From DAIDKA01 sp049792815 (GTDB taxonomy: Bacteria; Pseudomonadota; Gammaproteobacteria; Steroidobacterales; Steroidobacteraceae), in NCBI GenBank assembly GCA_049792815.1, contig JBARBG010000162.1, forward strand, positions 1 to 15,890: 15,890 nucleotides of DNA, written 5' to 3'. The notes below the pieces were generated by a model that was not told the DNA's origin, searched no databases, and was given only the letters and a program-made list of their open reading frames with translations. Both the position numbers and the translations under genes were made by a program. Shown piece after piece: positions 7,194 through 15,709 of this stretch. Position 1 is the stretch's first letter; each line of letters starts with the position of its first letter.

Positions 7194-7207
7194 CACCGAA
7201 CCGGCTG

Positions 7208-8098
7208 TTATAGCCAGTACACGAATACGAACAGGCCGAGCCACACCACGTCGACGAAGTGCCAGTACCAGGCCACGGCCTCGAAGGCGAAGTGCTTCTC
7301 GGGGGTGAAGTGACCGCGCAGTACCCGCAGCCACACCACCGTCAGCATGATCGCGCCGATGGTGACGTGCAGGCCGTGGAAGCCGGTGAGCATGAAGAAG
7401 GTTGAGCCGTAGATGCCGGTGCTGAGTTTCAGGCCCAGCTCGCGATAGGCCTCCCCGTACTCATGGGCCTGCAGCGACACGAAGCTGAAGCCCAGGAGAA
7501 AGGTCAGCGCAAGAAATACTTTGAGCACACCGCGCTTGCCGGCGCGCAGCGCATGATGCGCGATGGTGACGGTGACACCGCTGGTCAGCAGTATCAGCGT
7601 GTTCAGTGCCGGCACGCCGAACGCAGGCACGGTTTCGAAAGTACCGTCCGCGTGGCCGCCGACGTGGCCCGGACCGTTGGTCGGCCAGGTGCCGTCGTAG
7701 TGGGGCCATAGCAGGATGTTCGTGAAGATGTGCACCGAACGTCCACCCAGCCACGCGGTGGAAAGAATGCGGGCATAGAACAGGGCGCCGAAGAACGCGC
7801 CGAAGAACATCACTTCGGAGAAGATGAACCACATCATGCCCATGCGGAATGAGCGATCCACCCGCTGGTTGTTGAAGGTTCCCTGCTGGTTTTCGCCGAT
7901 GACGGTGTAGAACCAGCCGAAGAAGGTGCAGGCGATGAGCGTGAAGCCCGGCACCAGGGAAATGGGCCCGGTCCAGTCGTTGAAGTACGACACGGTGCCC
8001 AGCATGATCGAGAACAGTGACACCGACCCCATGATGGGCCAGAGGCTGTGGTGCGGAACGTAGTAGTGGCTGGTGTCCGGGGCGTGAGCCTGTGACAT
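7208..8098 (-). CDS. coxC: Cytochrome c oxidase subunit III
   Basis: The 296-aa integral membrane subunit stabilises the catalytic core of the aa3 oxidase. It begins HAPDTSHYYVPHHSLWPI, typical of the family, and has seven hydrophobic segments. FIFSEVMFFGAFFGALFYAR contains the conserved glutamate, and HFVDVVWLGLFVFVYWL forms the standard C-terminus. A loop rich in His and Gly (GPGHVGGHADGTFETVPAFG) precedes the third segment, as in other proteobacterial versions. Two in-frame ATGs exist. That at 8104 overlaps the ctaG stop, while that at 8098 has GAGA about 8 nt upstream and is chosen; the difference is two residues. A frame extending to 8257 is an overlap with ctaG and has no family resemblance. 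Confidence 0.95.
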   Translation of the reverse strand: MSQAHAPDTSHYYVPHHSLWPIMGSVSLFSIMLGTVSYFNDWTGPISLVPGFTLIACTFFGWFYTVIGENQQGTFNNQRVDRSFRMGMMWFIFSEVMFFGAFFGALFYARILSTAWLGGRSVHIFTNILLWPHYDGTWPTNGPGHVGGHADGTFETVPAFGVPALNTLILLTSGVTVTIAHHALRAGKRGVLKVFLALTFLLGFSFVSLQAHEYGEAYRELGLKLSTGIYGSTFFMLTGFHGLHVTIGAIMLTVVWLRVLRGHFTPEKHFAFEAVAWYWHFVDVVWLGLFVFVYWL

Positions 8099-8100
8099 GG

Positions 8101-8658
8101 TCATTTCTCGGGTTTGATCATTGTCGATGAATCGTAGAACGTGTAGGTCAGCGTCAGGCGGTCGATGTACGTGGGCAGCGCGGGATCCACGAAGAAACGC
8201 ACCGGCATCACCTTTTCCTCGTTGACGCTGAAGTGCTGCGGCGAGAAGCAGAAGCACTCGGTCTTGCGAAACCAGGCCACGGCCTTCGACGGGGAGATAT
8301 CCGGCACCGCCTGCGCCACGGTGTCATGGCCCATCAAGTTGTGCGCATAAAAGTGCGTCAGATACAGCTGACCGGGATGCACCTGCATGGTCTTGACCAT
8401 GGGATGGAACACCCAGTTGCCGGTCGCCGGCACGTCGGTGAGGAAGTCCACGGTCACCAGCCGCTTCAGATCCGGGTGCTCGGTGACCGTGGCGGCACGC
8501 GCCAGCGAGGACTGATCGCCCTGGCCCGTCACCGCGCACAGCACGTTGTAGAGGGGCACCAGCGCGAACCCGAAGCCAAAGCTGCCGAGGGCGAATATCA
8601 GGAGCTTTGCAGTCAGCGAACGGTTGCTCTTGCCCGCCTTGTCGCGCTCCAGTCTCAT
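8101..8658 (-). CDS. ctaG: Cytochrome c oxidase assembly protein CtaG (Cox11), CuB copper chaperone
   Basis: The 185-aa protein has one N-terminal membrane helix (about 17-38) and a periplasmic immunoglobulin-like copper domain. The copper motif CFCF (C135, C137) is present within TECFCFSPQHFSVNEEKVMPV, and a conserved cysteine (C41) follows the helix in VPLYNVLCAVTG. Cox11 delivers copper to the CuB centre of subunit I. The ATG at 8658 overlaps the stop of the small upstream protein as ATGA, indicating coupled translation. The gene sits between coxA and coxC as in many Gamma- and Betaproteobacteria. Confidence 0.95.
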   Translation of the reverse strand: MRLERDKAGKSNRSLTAKLLIFALGSFGFGFALVPLYNVLCAVTGQGDQSSLARAATVTEHPDLKRLVTVDFLTDVPATGNWVFHPMVKTMQVHPGQLYLTHFYAHNLMGHDTVAQAVPDISPSKAVAWFRKTECFCFSPQHFSVNEEKVMPVRFFVDPALPTYIDRLTLTYTFYDSSTMIKPEK

Positions 8659-8791
8659 CGCGAGCCCCGCCAGACCATCATCACGATGAAGCCCACATAG
8701 AACACCGCCGCGACGCTGCCCAGCAGCAATGCGGCGCGGCGTACGTCGCGCCGGCGTTTGCCGGCATCAGGTGCCGTGGGGGTGCCCGACA

Positions 8792-8792
<1 letters not shown>
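8655..8792 (-). CDS. Small single-helix protein, cytochrome oxidase small assembly protein type
   Basis: This 45-aa reading frame starts at the ATG at 8792, which shares one base with the coxA stop (TGATG), and ends in an ATGA overlap with ctaG. It is basic at the start (KRRRDVRRA at 12-20), followed by one membrane helix at about 21-40. Similar tiny proteins lie between coxA and ctaG in many proteobacteria and are called cytochrome oxidase small assembly proteins. The tight overlaps on both sides strongly suggest real, coupled translation. The role is inferred from position. The frame remains open upstream to 8936, but that part overlaps coxA and is not protein-like. Confidence 0.75.
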
Positions 8793-10405
<1,613 letters not shown>

Positions 10406-10415
10406 GTTCGTGTCT

Positions 10416-11285
10416 CTATTTAGTAGGTGCGGCCGCAGCCGGTGCCGAGGCGTCCGCCGCGGGCGGATGTTCCGCGGCCTGTTCGCCCTTCAGCCAGGCC
10501 TGGAAATCTTCCTTGGTGCGCGCATCGACCACAATGGGCATGAAGCCGTGGTCACGGCCACACAGCTCGGCGCAGTTGCCGCGGTACAGTCCGGCCTTGT
10601 CCGCATCGATGTTGAACCAGGCTTCATTGACGAAGCCGGGAATGGCGTCCTTCTTGACGCCGAAGGCCGGCACCCACCAGGAATGGATGACATCGTTGGC
10701 CGTGACCAGCAAACGCACCTTGGTGCCCACCGGCACCACCAGCGGCTTGTCCACGTTGAGCAGGTAATGCGGGATGGTGGTCACATCGATGCCCGAACCC
10801 AGCTGCCGCGCGGCATCGCTCGCCCGATCCAGCCGCGAGAAGTAGTTCACGCCGCTGTTCAGATATTCATAGTTCCAGCCCCACTGGAAGCCGGTCACGC
10901 GGATGGTCAGCTGCGAATTGCGCAGGTCCTCGGTCTTGATCAGCGTGGTCGCGGCCGGTACGGCGGTTGCCACCAGGATCGCGATCGGCAGGATGGTCCA
11001 GATGATTTCCACCGTGGTGCTGTGGACCAGGGTGGTATCGGCGACGGCGCCGCGGGATTTGCGGAAGGCGAAGATGGAATAGAACATCACGCCGAAGACC
11101 ACGATCGCGATCCCGACGCACAGCCAGAACATCAGCATGTGCAGGCCGTAGATCTGGCGCGACATCGCGGTCACGCCCTGCGTCATGTTGAGCTGGCTCC
11201 AGCCCGAATCGGCCTGCGCCGCCGGCGACAGACTCAGGGCCAGGGCCGCGGCAGCGGCGAGCGGGGAAAGCAATTTACGCATCAT
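10416..11285 (-). CDS. coxB: Cytochrome c oxidase subunit II (CuA subunit)
   Basis: The 289-aa protein starts with a cleavable signal sequence (to about residue 25). Two membrane helices follow (about 47-73 and 92-113), then the periplasmic cupredoxin domain. CuA ligands are complete: H201 in DVIHSWW, then C238, E240, C242, H246 and M249 in CAELCGRDHGFM. The aromatic electron-entry stretch FQWGWNYEY lies at 133-141. There is no fused cytochrome c domain; the C-terminus is a low-complexity Ala/Pro tail, so electrons should come from a separate cytochrome c. Two adjacent ATGs (11285 and 11282) are possible starts. A GAGA lies about 10 nt upstream, next to a small hairpin. Confidence 0.97.
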   Translation of the reverse strand: MMRKLLSPLAAAAALALSLSPAAQADSGWSQLNMTQGVTAMSRQIYGLHMLMFWLCVGIAIVVFGVMFYSIFAFRKSRGAVADTTLVHSTTVEIIWTILPIAILVATAVPAATTLIKTEDLRNSQLTIRVTGFQWGWNYEYLNSGVNYFSRLDRASDAARQLGSGIDVTTIPHYLLNVDKPLVVPVGTKVRLLVTANDVIHSWWVPAFGVKKDAIPGFVNEAWFNIDADKAGLYRGNCAELCGRDHGFMPIVVDARTKEDFQAWLKGEQAAEHPPAADASAPAAAAPTK

Positions 11286-11299
11286 GTTTTATGTATCTC

Positions 11300-11314
11300 A
11301 TGGCCTGCGGCCAT
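11300..11314. other. Perfect 6-bp stem hairpin between the DUF2244 gene and coxB
   Basis: ATGGCC, a 3-nt loop (TGC) and GGCCAT form an inverted repeat that touches the last base of the DUF2244 stop and lies just before the coxB ribosome-binding region. No T-run follows on either strand, so it is not a classical terminator. It could be an RNA processing or stability element, or chance. Confidence 0.4.
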
Positions 11315-11817
11315 CAAAAACCTCGAGCCTCACCTGCATAGCCTATTGTCGGCGACTCGTTTACGCGGCCGATAAGCCCGTGCAGCTTACCGTAGAGGCC
11401 GCGGCGTTCTTCCTCGGTCAGAAAGTCACCGACTGCGCACTGCCGCCCATGCGATTCGATCACCAGGCGGCTCGGATGCAGGCGCAACGCAGAGCGGCGC
11501 AGTTTAACCTGTGCCCAGTGCCGCGGAAACACAACCTCACTGTGGATCTTGCCGATTCTTGACTGTACCGCGACATCCGACTCGGAAATGACGATGGTCT
11601 GGTGGTGGTGACGGCGTGCCAGGCTCAGCCGCAGCGCCACCCCGAGAAGCAGCATTTCCAGCCCGGCAAAGGGCAGAACCGGCCAGAACCCCAGGTAGGT
11701 CAGGACGCCGGCGATGCCAAAACAGGGAACACATGCGACCAGAAAGAACAGCGCCGCGCCCTGAACGCTGAGCGCGCAGTTCGGAGCAATCACGATGCGG
11801 GTCTGCGGGGTCGCCAC
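11314..11817 (-). CDS. DUF2244 family membrane protein, first gene of the oxidase run
   Basis: The 167-aa protein has two membrane helices (about 18-40 and 44-66) and a cytoplasmic domain. Family traits are APNCALS at 11-17, GFWPVLPFAGLEMLLLG in the second helix, a lone W with basic residues (HWAQVKL), and VGDFLTEEERRGL near the end. DUF2244 genes stand just before coxB in Pseudomonas and relatives; the function is unknown, and a link to oxidase assembly or expression is inferred. The start is a GTG at 11817 with no Shine-Dalgarno. Instead a TACCAT hexamer lies 6 nt upstream with TTGAAT 16 nt before that, which points to a leaderless transcript. The gene begins 30 nt after the bioD stop and ends 28 nt before coxB. 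Confidence 0.8.
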   Translation of the reverse strand: MATPQTRIVIAPNCALSVQGAALFFLVACVPCFGIAGVLTYLGFWPVLPFAGLEMLLLGVALRLSLARRHHHQTIVISESDVAVQSRIGKIHSEVVFPRHWAQVKLRRSALRLHPSRLVIESHGRQCAVGDFLTEEERRGLYGKLHGLIGRVNESPTIGYAGEARGF

Positions 11818-11823
11818 CAGTTC

Positions 11824-11851
11824 ATGGTACAGGCGGAATTTATTTATTCAA
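11824..11851 (-). promoter_or_regulatory. Putative promoter of the cytochrome oxidase gene run
   Basis: On the minus strand, TTGAAT (11851-11846) and TACCAT (11829-11824) are separated by 16 nt, each matching the sigma-70 consensus at four of six positions. The spacer is AT-rich in an otherwise GC-rich region and lies across the bioD stop. The -10 ends 6 nt before the GTG of the DUF2244 gene, so the predicted start point falls on the start codon. Confidence 0.45.
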
Positions 11852-12552
11852 GTCAACTGCTTACGTGTTGCTGCCTGAACCAGGGCGGTGACCGCAGCGG
11901 CCGCCAGGCGCCCCTGGAAAGGGGCCTGCGGGCCGTGCGCCACGACCGCGATGGGTGGCACGCCGATGTGCTGTTCGAGGGTTTGCAGATTCTCCGTCAT
12001 GCGGGCAAAGCCGGGGTCGATCTGGTTGCCGATCCAGCCCGCAAGCGCAAGGTGCCGCTGCCGTACGGCGGCCACGGTGAGCAGCGCGTGATTCAGGCAA
12101 CCCAGGCGCAGGCCGACGACGAGCAGCACCGGCAAATTCAGCGCTGCGGCCAGATCGGCGACAAACTCAGACTCGTTCAGCGGCGCGAGCCAGCCGCCCG
12201 CGCCTTCGACGATCACATAGTCGGCGCTCGCCGCCAGTGCGCTGAAATGGTGCTGGATCCGCGGCAGCTCGACGGTGATGCCCAGCGCGCGCGCCGCCAG
12301 ATGCGGCGCTACCGGCGCCTCCAGGCAGTAGGGATTTACCACCTCGTACGGCATCTCCACGTTGCTGTCCGCGATCAGACCCAACGCATCCGCGCTGCGC
12401 GCTCCCTGGGCGGTCATGACCCAGCCCGCGGCCACCGGCTTCATGACCGCCACGCGAACACCGGTGGCAACGAGGGAGCGCACGATGAGCCGTGAAACGA
12501 CGGTCTTGCCCACCTCGGTGTCGGTGCCGGTGACGAACAGGCCGGCGGCCAT
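11848..12552 (-). CDS. bioD: Dethiobiotin synthetase
   Basis: The 234-aa enzyme closes the ureido ring of dethiobiotin from 7,8-diaminopelargonic acid, CO2 and ATP. The P-loop GTDTEVGKT lies at 9-17. Further family motifs are MKPVAAG (K38), VEGAGGWLAPLN in the middle, and GLRLGCLNHALLT, all in the expected order, and the length is normal. The ATG at 12552 follows the bioC TAG directly with no gap, and a GGTGA 7 nt upstream can serve as the ribosome-binding site. It is the last gene of the biotin run; the oxidase run starts 30 nt further on in the same direction, so some read-through is possible. Confidence 0.96.
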   Translation of the reverse strand: MAAGLFVTGTDTEVGKTVVSRLIVRSLVATGVRVAVMKPVAAGWVMTAQGARSADALGLIADSNVEMPYEVVNPYCLEAPVAPHLAARALGITVELPRIQHHFSALAASADYVIVEGAGGWLAPLNESEFVADLAAALNLPVLLVVGLRLGCLNHALLTVAAVRQRHLALAGWIGNQIDPGFARMTENLQTLEQHIGVPPIAVVAHGPQAPFQGRLAAAAVTALVQAATRKQLT

Positions 12553-13437
12553 CTACGAGTCACCGCGGCGGCGTATCGCGTGCACCGGAATCTGCACCTC
12601 ACCACGAATGGCCGGCATGGCGGGGCGCCCGATTGCGCCCCAGGCCGCACCGTAGACCACTTCGTAGGTCGCGGGCAGCAGCCCTGCCTGGCGTTGGGTT
12701 TCATAGGCCTCGGTCATCGCGCGCCAGCGGCCCTTGCCGGTGAGACCGCGGGTGCGCGCCGCAGTGGCGTTGCGAGCGCCGATGACCTTGAGGTCACGGC
12801 TGATTGCGGCCACGTCCCGATAGACCATGGTCAGGCGCTCGACGTCCATCACCGGCTCGGCCAGGCCGACGCGCGTCAGAGCGTCCCCGATGTCATGCAT
12901 GTCGCGAAAACCGCTGACGTGCGTGCCGCCGTCCGCCGCCGCCCAGGCATTGCGCAGCTCGCGCAGGGTATCCGGACCGAAGGTTGTGAAGGCGAAGAAG
13001 CCCCCGGGCGCGAGCACGCGGCGGATTTCACGCAAGGCGCCGTCCAGGTCGTCGCACCATTGCAGCATCAGGTTGCTGAACATCAGGTCGACGGCGCCGT
13101 CCGTGAAGGGCAGCTGGTAGACATCGGCGCAGATCCGCTGCAGGGGCCGCAGCCAGCCGCTGCGACGCCGCGTTTCGCGCAGCATGCCGGGCGCCGGGTC
13201 CAAGCCGATCACGGTCGCCGCGCGGTAACGTTCCTTCAGACTGCGCGTGCCCAGCCCGGTGCCGCAGCCCAGGTCCACCACCACGGCAGGTTGGAGGCGG
13301 ATCAGGTCCAGACGCGAGAGCAGCTCGGCGCGCACGCGCGCCTGCATGACCGCCGCCGCATCGTAGGTGGAACTGGCGCGGTCGAAGGCTGCCCGTACCG
13401 CACGGCGGTCGAGGATGAAGGGATCAGGCGGCTGCAT
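12553..13437 (-). CDS. bioC: Malonyl-[acyl-carrier protein] O-methyltransferase
   Basis: The 294-aa class I SAM-dependent methyltransferase methylates malonyl-ACP, so that fatty-acid enzymes can extend it to pimeloyl-ACP methyl ester. SAM motif I reads VVVDLGCGTG at 52-61. The post-I and motif II-III region (YQLPFTDGAVDLMFSNLMLQ and RVLAPGGFFAFTTFGPDTL) is typical of BioC, as is the FDRASSTYDAAA start near 18. The ATG at 13437 overlaps the end of bioF by 14 nt and has GGAG 7 nt upstream. In Pseudomonas a bioH gene commonly stands between bioF and bioC; here it is absent, so the methyl ester must be removed by an esterase encoded elsewhere. Confidence 0.94.
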   Translation of the reverse strand: MQPPDPFILDRRAVRAAFDRASSTYDAAAVMQARVRAELLSRLDLIRLQPAVVVDLGCGTGLGTRSLKERYRAATVIGLDPAPGMLRETRRRSGWLRPLQRICADVYQLPFTDGAVDLMFSNLMLQWCDDLDGALREIRRVLAPGGFFAFTTFGPDTLRELRNAWAAADGGTHVSGFRDMHDIGDALTRVGLAEPVMDVERLTMVYRDVAAISRDLKVIGARNATAARTRGLTGKGRWRAMTEAYETQRQAGLLPATYEVVYGAAWGAIGRPAMPAIRGEVQIPVHAIRRRGDS

Positions 13438-14620
13438 GCGGCAGCTCCGGCGTCGTGCGCAGCGCCTGTTCGAGTGCCGCGAGCAGGGCGTCCACCTGTT
13501 GTTCGCTGTGCGCCGCCGAGAGCGTGATGCGCAGCCGCGCGGACCCTCTGGGCACCGTGGGCGCGCGGATCGCGGCCACCCAGAACCCGGCCGCGAACAG
13601 CTGCTCGCTCACTGCCAGCGTGCGCACGCTCGATCCCAGCACGACCGGTTGGATGGGCGAGATCGACGGCAACAGTGGTATGTCCAATTGGGCGGCACCC
13701 TGGCGCAGGCGCGCGGCCAGCTCGAGTACGCGCTCGCGGCGCCAGGGTTCTGCGAGCGCCACGGCCAGCGCTGCGCGCGCGGCCGCAGCTACCGGCTGGG
13801 GGAGCGCGGTCGTATAGATGTAGCTGCGCGCCGTCTGCAACAGCCACTCGATATAGTCCTCATCCGCCGCGACGAAGGCTCCGAAACAACCGAAGGCCTT
13901 GCCCAGTGTTCCGACCAGTATCGGCACCACGTGCTGGTCGAGGCCGAAATGCTCGAGGCTGCCGCGCCCGGTCGGGCCCATCACGCCCAGACCATGGGCG
14001 TCATCGACGATGAGACAGGCATCCGCAGCCGCCGCCTCCTGCGCCAGCTGCGGCAGCGGCGCCAGGTCGCCGTCCATGCTGAACACGCCGTCGGTGACCA
14101 ACAGGTTGGCGCCCGCGCCCTGCCCGCCGCGCAACATCACAGCGGCGGCGGTGCTGTCGGCGTGCGCATAGCGCTTCAGCTGCGAGCCGGACAGGCGTGC
14201 CGCATCGATCAGCGAGGCGTGGCAGAGCCTGTCCATGACGACCCGCCCATCGCGCTCGGCCAGGCAGGTGATGGCCGCCAGGTTGGCCATGTAGCCGGTC
14301 GAGAACAGCAGCGCGCGGGGTCGTCCGGTGAACTGCGCCAGCGCCTCTTCCAGTTTTTCATGCTCCAGGCCGTGGCCTGTGACCAGGTGCGAGGCGCCGC
14401 TGCCGGCGCCCGTGAGGGCCGCGCATTGACTCATTGCCGCGGTGAGCGCGGGATGCGAGTTCAGACCCAGATAGTCGTTGCCGCAGAAATTCACTACGCG
14501 CCGGCCGTCGACGTGGACGAGTCCGCTGCCGGATTCGATCGCCGTGACGGTGCGCCGCCGGCGCTGCAGGTGCTGCGCAGCCAGCTGCGACAGCCGCACC
14601 CGCAGAGCCGCGGGTTTCAT
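13424..14620 (-). CDS. bioF: 8-amino-7-oxononanoate synthase
   Basis: This 398-aa PLP-dependent alpha-oxoamine synthase condenses pimeloyl-ACP (or -CoA) with alanine to give KAPA. Seen are NFCGNDYLGL near 44-52, GSGASHLVTGH at 73-83, the histidine stacking on PLP in RLCHASLIDA (H134), DDAHGLGVMG (D206, H209) and the PLP lysine in GTLGKAFG (K241). I chose the ATG at 14620, which overlaps the bioB stop as ATGA and gives the normal family length. The frame runs open to 14776, but that part is only bioB in another frame. The C-terminus overlaps bioC. Confidence 0.96.
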   Translation of the reverse strand: MKPAALRVRLSQLAAQHLQRRRRTVTAIESGSGLVHVDGRRVVNFCGNDYLGLNSHPALTAAMSQCAALTGAGSGASHLVTGHGLEHEKLEEALAQFTGRPRALLFSTGYMANLAAITCLAERDGRVVMDRLCHASLIDAARLSGSQLKRYAHADSTAAAVMLRGGQGAGANLLVTDGVFSMDGDLAPLPQLAQEAAAADACLIVDDAHGLGVMGPTGRGSLEHFGLDQHVVPILVGTLGKAFGCFGAFVAADEDYIEWLLQTARSYIYTTALPQPVAAAARAALAVALAEPWRRERVLELAARLRQGAAQLDIPLLPSISPIQPVVLGSSVRTLAVSEQLFAAGFWVAAIRAPTVPRGSARLRITLSAAHSEQQVDALLAALEQALRTTPELPHAAA

Positions 14621-15609
14621 GCCGCAATGTGCTCGTGCGCGGGCGTGAGCTGCGGGGGCGCTTCGGGGGTCAGCCCCAGGCGCACCAGCAGGTTGCGGTC
14701 CTTTTCCACGTCGGGATTGCCGGTGGTGAGCAGCTTCTCGCCGTAAAAAATGGAGTTGGCGCCGGCCATGAAGCACAGCGCCTGCATCTCATCACTCATC
14801 TGGGTGCGCCCGGCCGACAGGCGCACATGGGAGCGCGGCAGCACGATGCGCGCCACGGCGATGGTGCGGATGAAATCGAAGGGATCCACGGGTGCGACCC
14901 CGTGCAGCGGCGTGCCCGGCACCTGGACCAGCTCATTGATGGGGACACTCTCGGGGTGCTGCGAGAGGCCCGCCAGCGTCGCCAGCATGGAGGCGCGATC
15001 GCGGGTGGATTCGCCCATGCCGACGATGCCGCCGCAGCACACCTTCAGGCCCGCGTCGCGCACGGCGGACAAGGTGTCGAGGCGGTCCTGGAAGGTGCGG
15101 GTGGTGATGATTTCACCGTAGAACTCCTGGGAGGTATCCAGGTTGTGGTTGTAGTAGTCCAGTCCCGCATCCTTCAGCTGCAGGGCCTGTTCAGGCTCCA
15201 GCATCCCCAGGGTGGCACAGCTCTCAAGTCCCAGCGCCCGTACCTCCCTGACCATGGCGCAGATGACCTCGAGGTCGCGGGCCTTGGGCGAGCGATACGC
15301 CGCGCCCATGCAGAAACGGGTGGCGCCGGCCGCCTTGGCCCGCTCGGCGCTTTCCTTCACCGCGGTGACTTCCATCAACGCCTCGCGTGACAGGCCGGTG
15401 TCGTAACGGACGCTTTGCGGACAGTAGGCACAGTCTTCGGGGCAGGCGCCGGTCTTGATGGACAGCAGCGTGCTCATCTGTACCGTGTTAGGGGCGAAAT
15501 GCGCGCGATGAACCCGTTGCGCGTCCAGCAGCAGGTCCAGAAAGGGTTGGGCGAACAGCCCTTCGATCTCGGCCACGGTCCAGTCATGTCGGGGGCTGAT
15601 GTTGTTCAT
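14617..15609 (-). CDS. bioB: Biotin synthase
   Basis: The 330-aa radical SAM enzyme inserts sulfur into dethiobiotin to make biotin. The [4Fe-4S] motif CPEDCAYC is at C56, C60 and C63. Residues of the second cluster are also present: CMGAA after RF, the VCCGGIVGMGE stretch, and RLSAGR with the arginine ligand. YYNHNLDTSQEFYG and INELVQVPGTPL are family signatures. The ATG at 15609 begins MNNISPRHDW, matching the usual N-terminus. The frame stays open to 15888, but that 93-residue extension crosses the promoter and operator region and is not conserved-looking. It is the first gene of bioB-F-C-D, all coupled by overlaps or zero gaps. No strong Shine-Dalgarno is seen; a GGGA lies 10 nt upstream. 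Confidence 0.97.
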   Translation of the reverse strand: MNNISPRHDWTVAEIEGLFAQPFLDLLLDAQRVHRAHFAPNTVQMSTLLSIKTGACPEDCAYCPQSVRYDTGLSREALMEVTAVKESAERAKAAGATRFCMGAAYRSPKARDLEVICAMVREVRALGLESCATLGMLEPEQALQLKDAGLDYYNHNLDTSQEFYGEIITTRTFQDRLDTLSAVRDAGLKVCCGGIVGMGESTRDRASMLATLAGLSQHPESVPINELVQVPGTPLHGVAPVDPFDFIRTIAVARIVLPRSHVRLSAGRTQMSDEMQALCFMAGANSIFYGEKLLTTGNPDVEKDRNLLVRLGLTPEAPPQLTPAHEHIAA

Positions 15610-15615
15610 CGAGGC

Positions 15616-15644
15616 ATGTTCCCGGGCGCCAAAGCCGGTGTCAA
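15616..15644 (-). promoter_or_regulatory. Putative sigma-70 promoter of the biotin operon
   Basis: A perfect TTGACA (15644-15639) is followed after 17 nt by GAACAT (15621-15616), a three-of-six match to a -10 box. The -10 ends 6 nt before the bioB ATG, predicting a start point at or next to the start codon. The -35 falls inside the right half of the BirA-type operator, which would let the repressor block RNA polymerase. Confidence 0.5.
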
Positions 15645-15670
15645 CCGCGAGCCGACTCGTAGGGTGACAA
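15638..15670 (-). promoter_or_regulatory. BirA (biotin repressor) operator upstream of bioB
   Basis: On the minus strand TTGTCACCC, a 15-nt spacer and GGTTGACAC form an inverted repeat. The known proteobacterial BirA site is TTGTAAACC, 14-15 nt, GGTTTACAA; each half differs at two of nine positions. Spacing, orientation and location directly before bioB all fit. It would repress bioBFCD when biotinyl-AMP-loaded BirA accumulates, and it requires a BirA with an N-terminal DNA-binding domain, which is not encoded here. Confidence 0.7.
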
Positions 15671-15709
15671 TTGGTTGTTTTTTGGCCTTTATCCCTTGAC
15701 AGCAAGTAA

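Noticed and set aside
7204..7216. Inverted repeat GGCT/AGCC between DUF2909 and coxC as a terminator
   Set aside because: The stem is only 4 bp, no T-run follows, and it overlaps the coxC coding end.
8099..8257. Longer coxC start giving about 53 extra residues
   Set aside because: The extension lies wholly in ctaG in another frame and does not resemble subunit III N-termini.
13367..14746. 459-codon plus-strand open frame antisense to bioF
   Set aside because: A shadow of bioF with low-complexity translation and no motif.
15606..15617. Three-codon mini-ORF (ATG CCT CGA TGA) whose stop overlaps the bioB ATG
   Set aside because: If the proposed promoter is right it would lie upstream of the transcription start, and it has no ribosome-binding site.
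15696..15701. Plus-strand TTGACA just before the right-edge gene as its -35 box
   Set aside because: It is only 8 nt before the ATG, so any promoter using it would start inside the coding region; no -10 follows at the right spacing.
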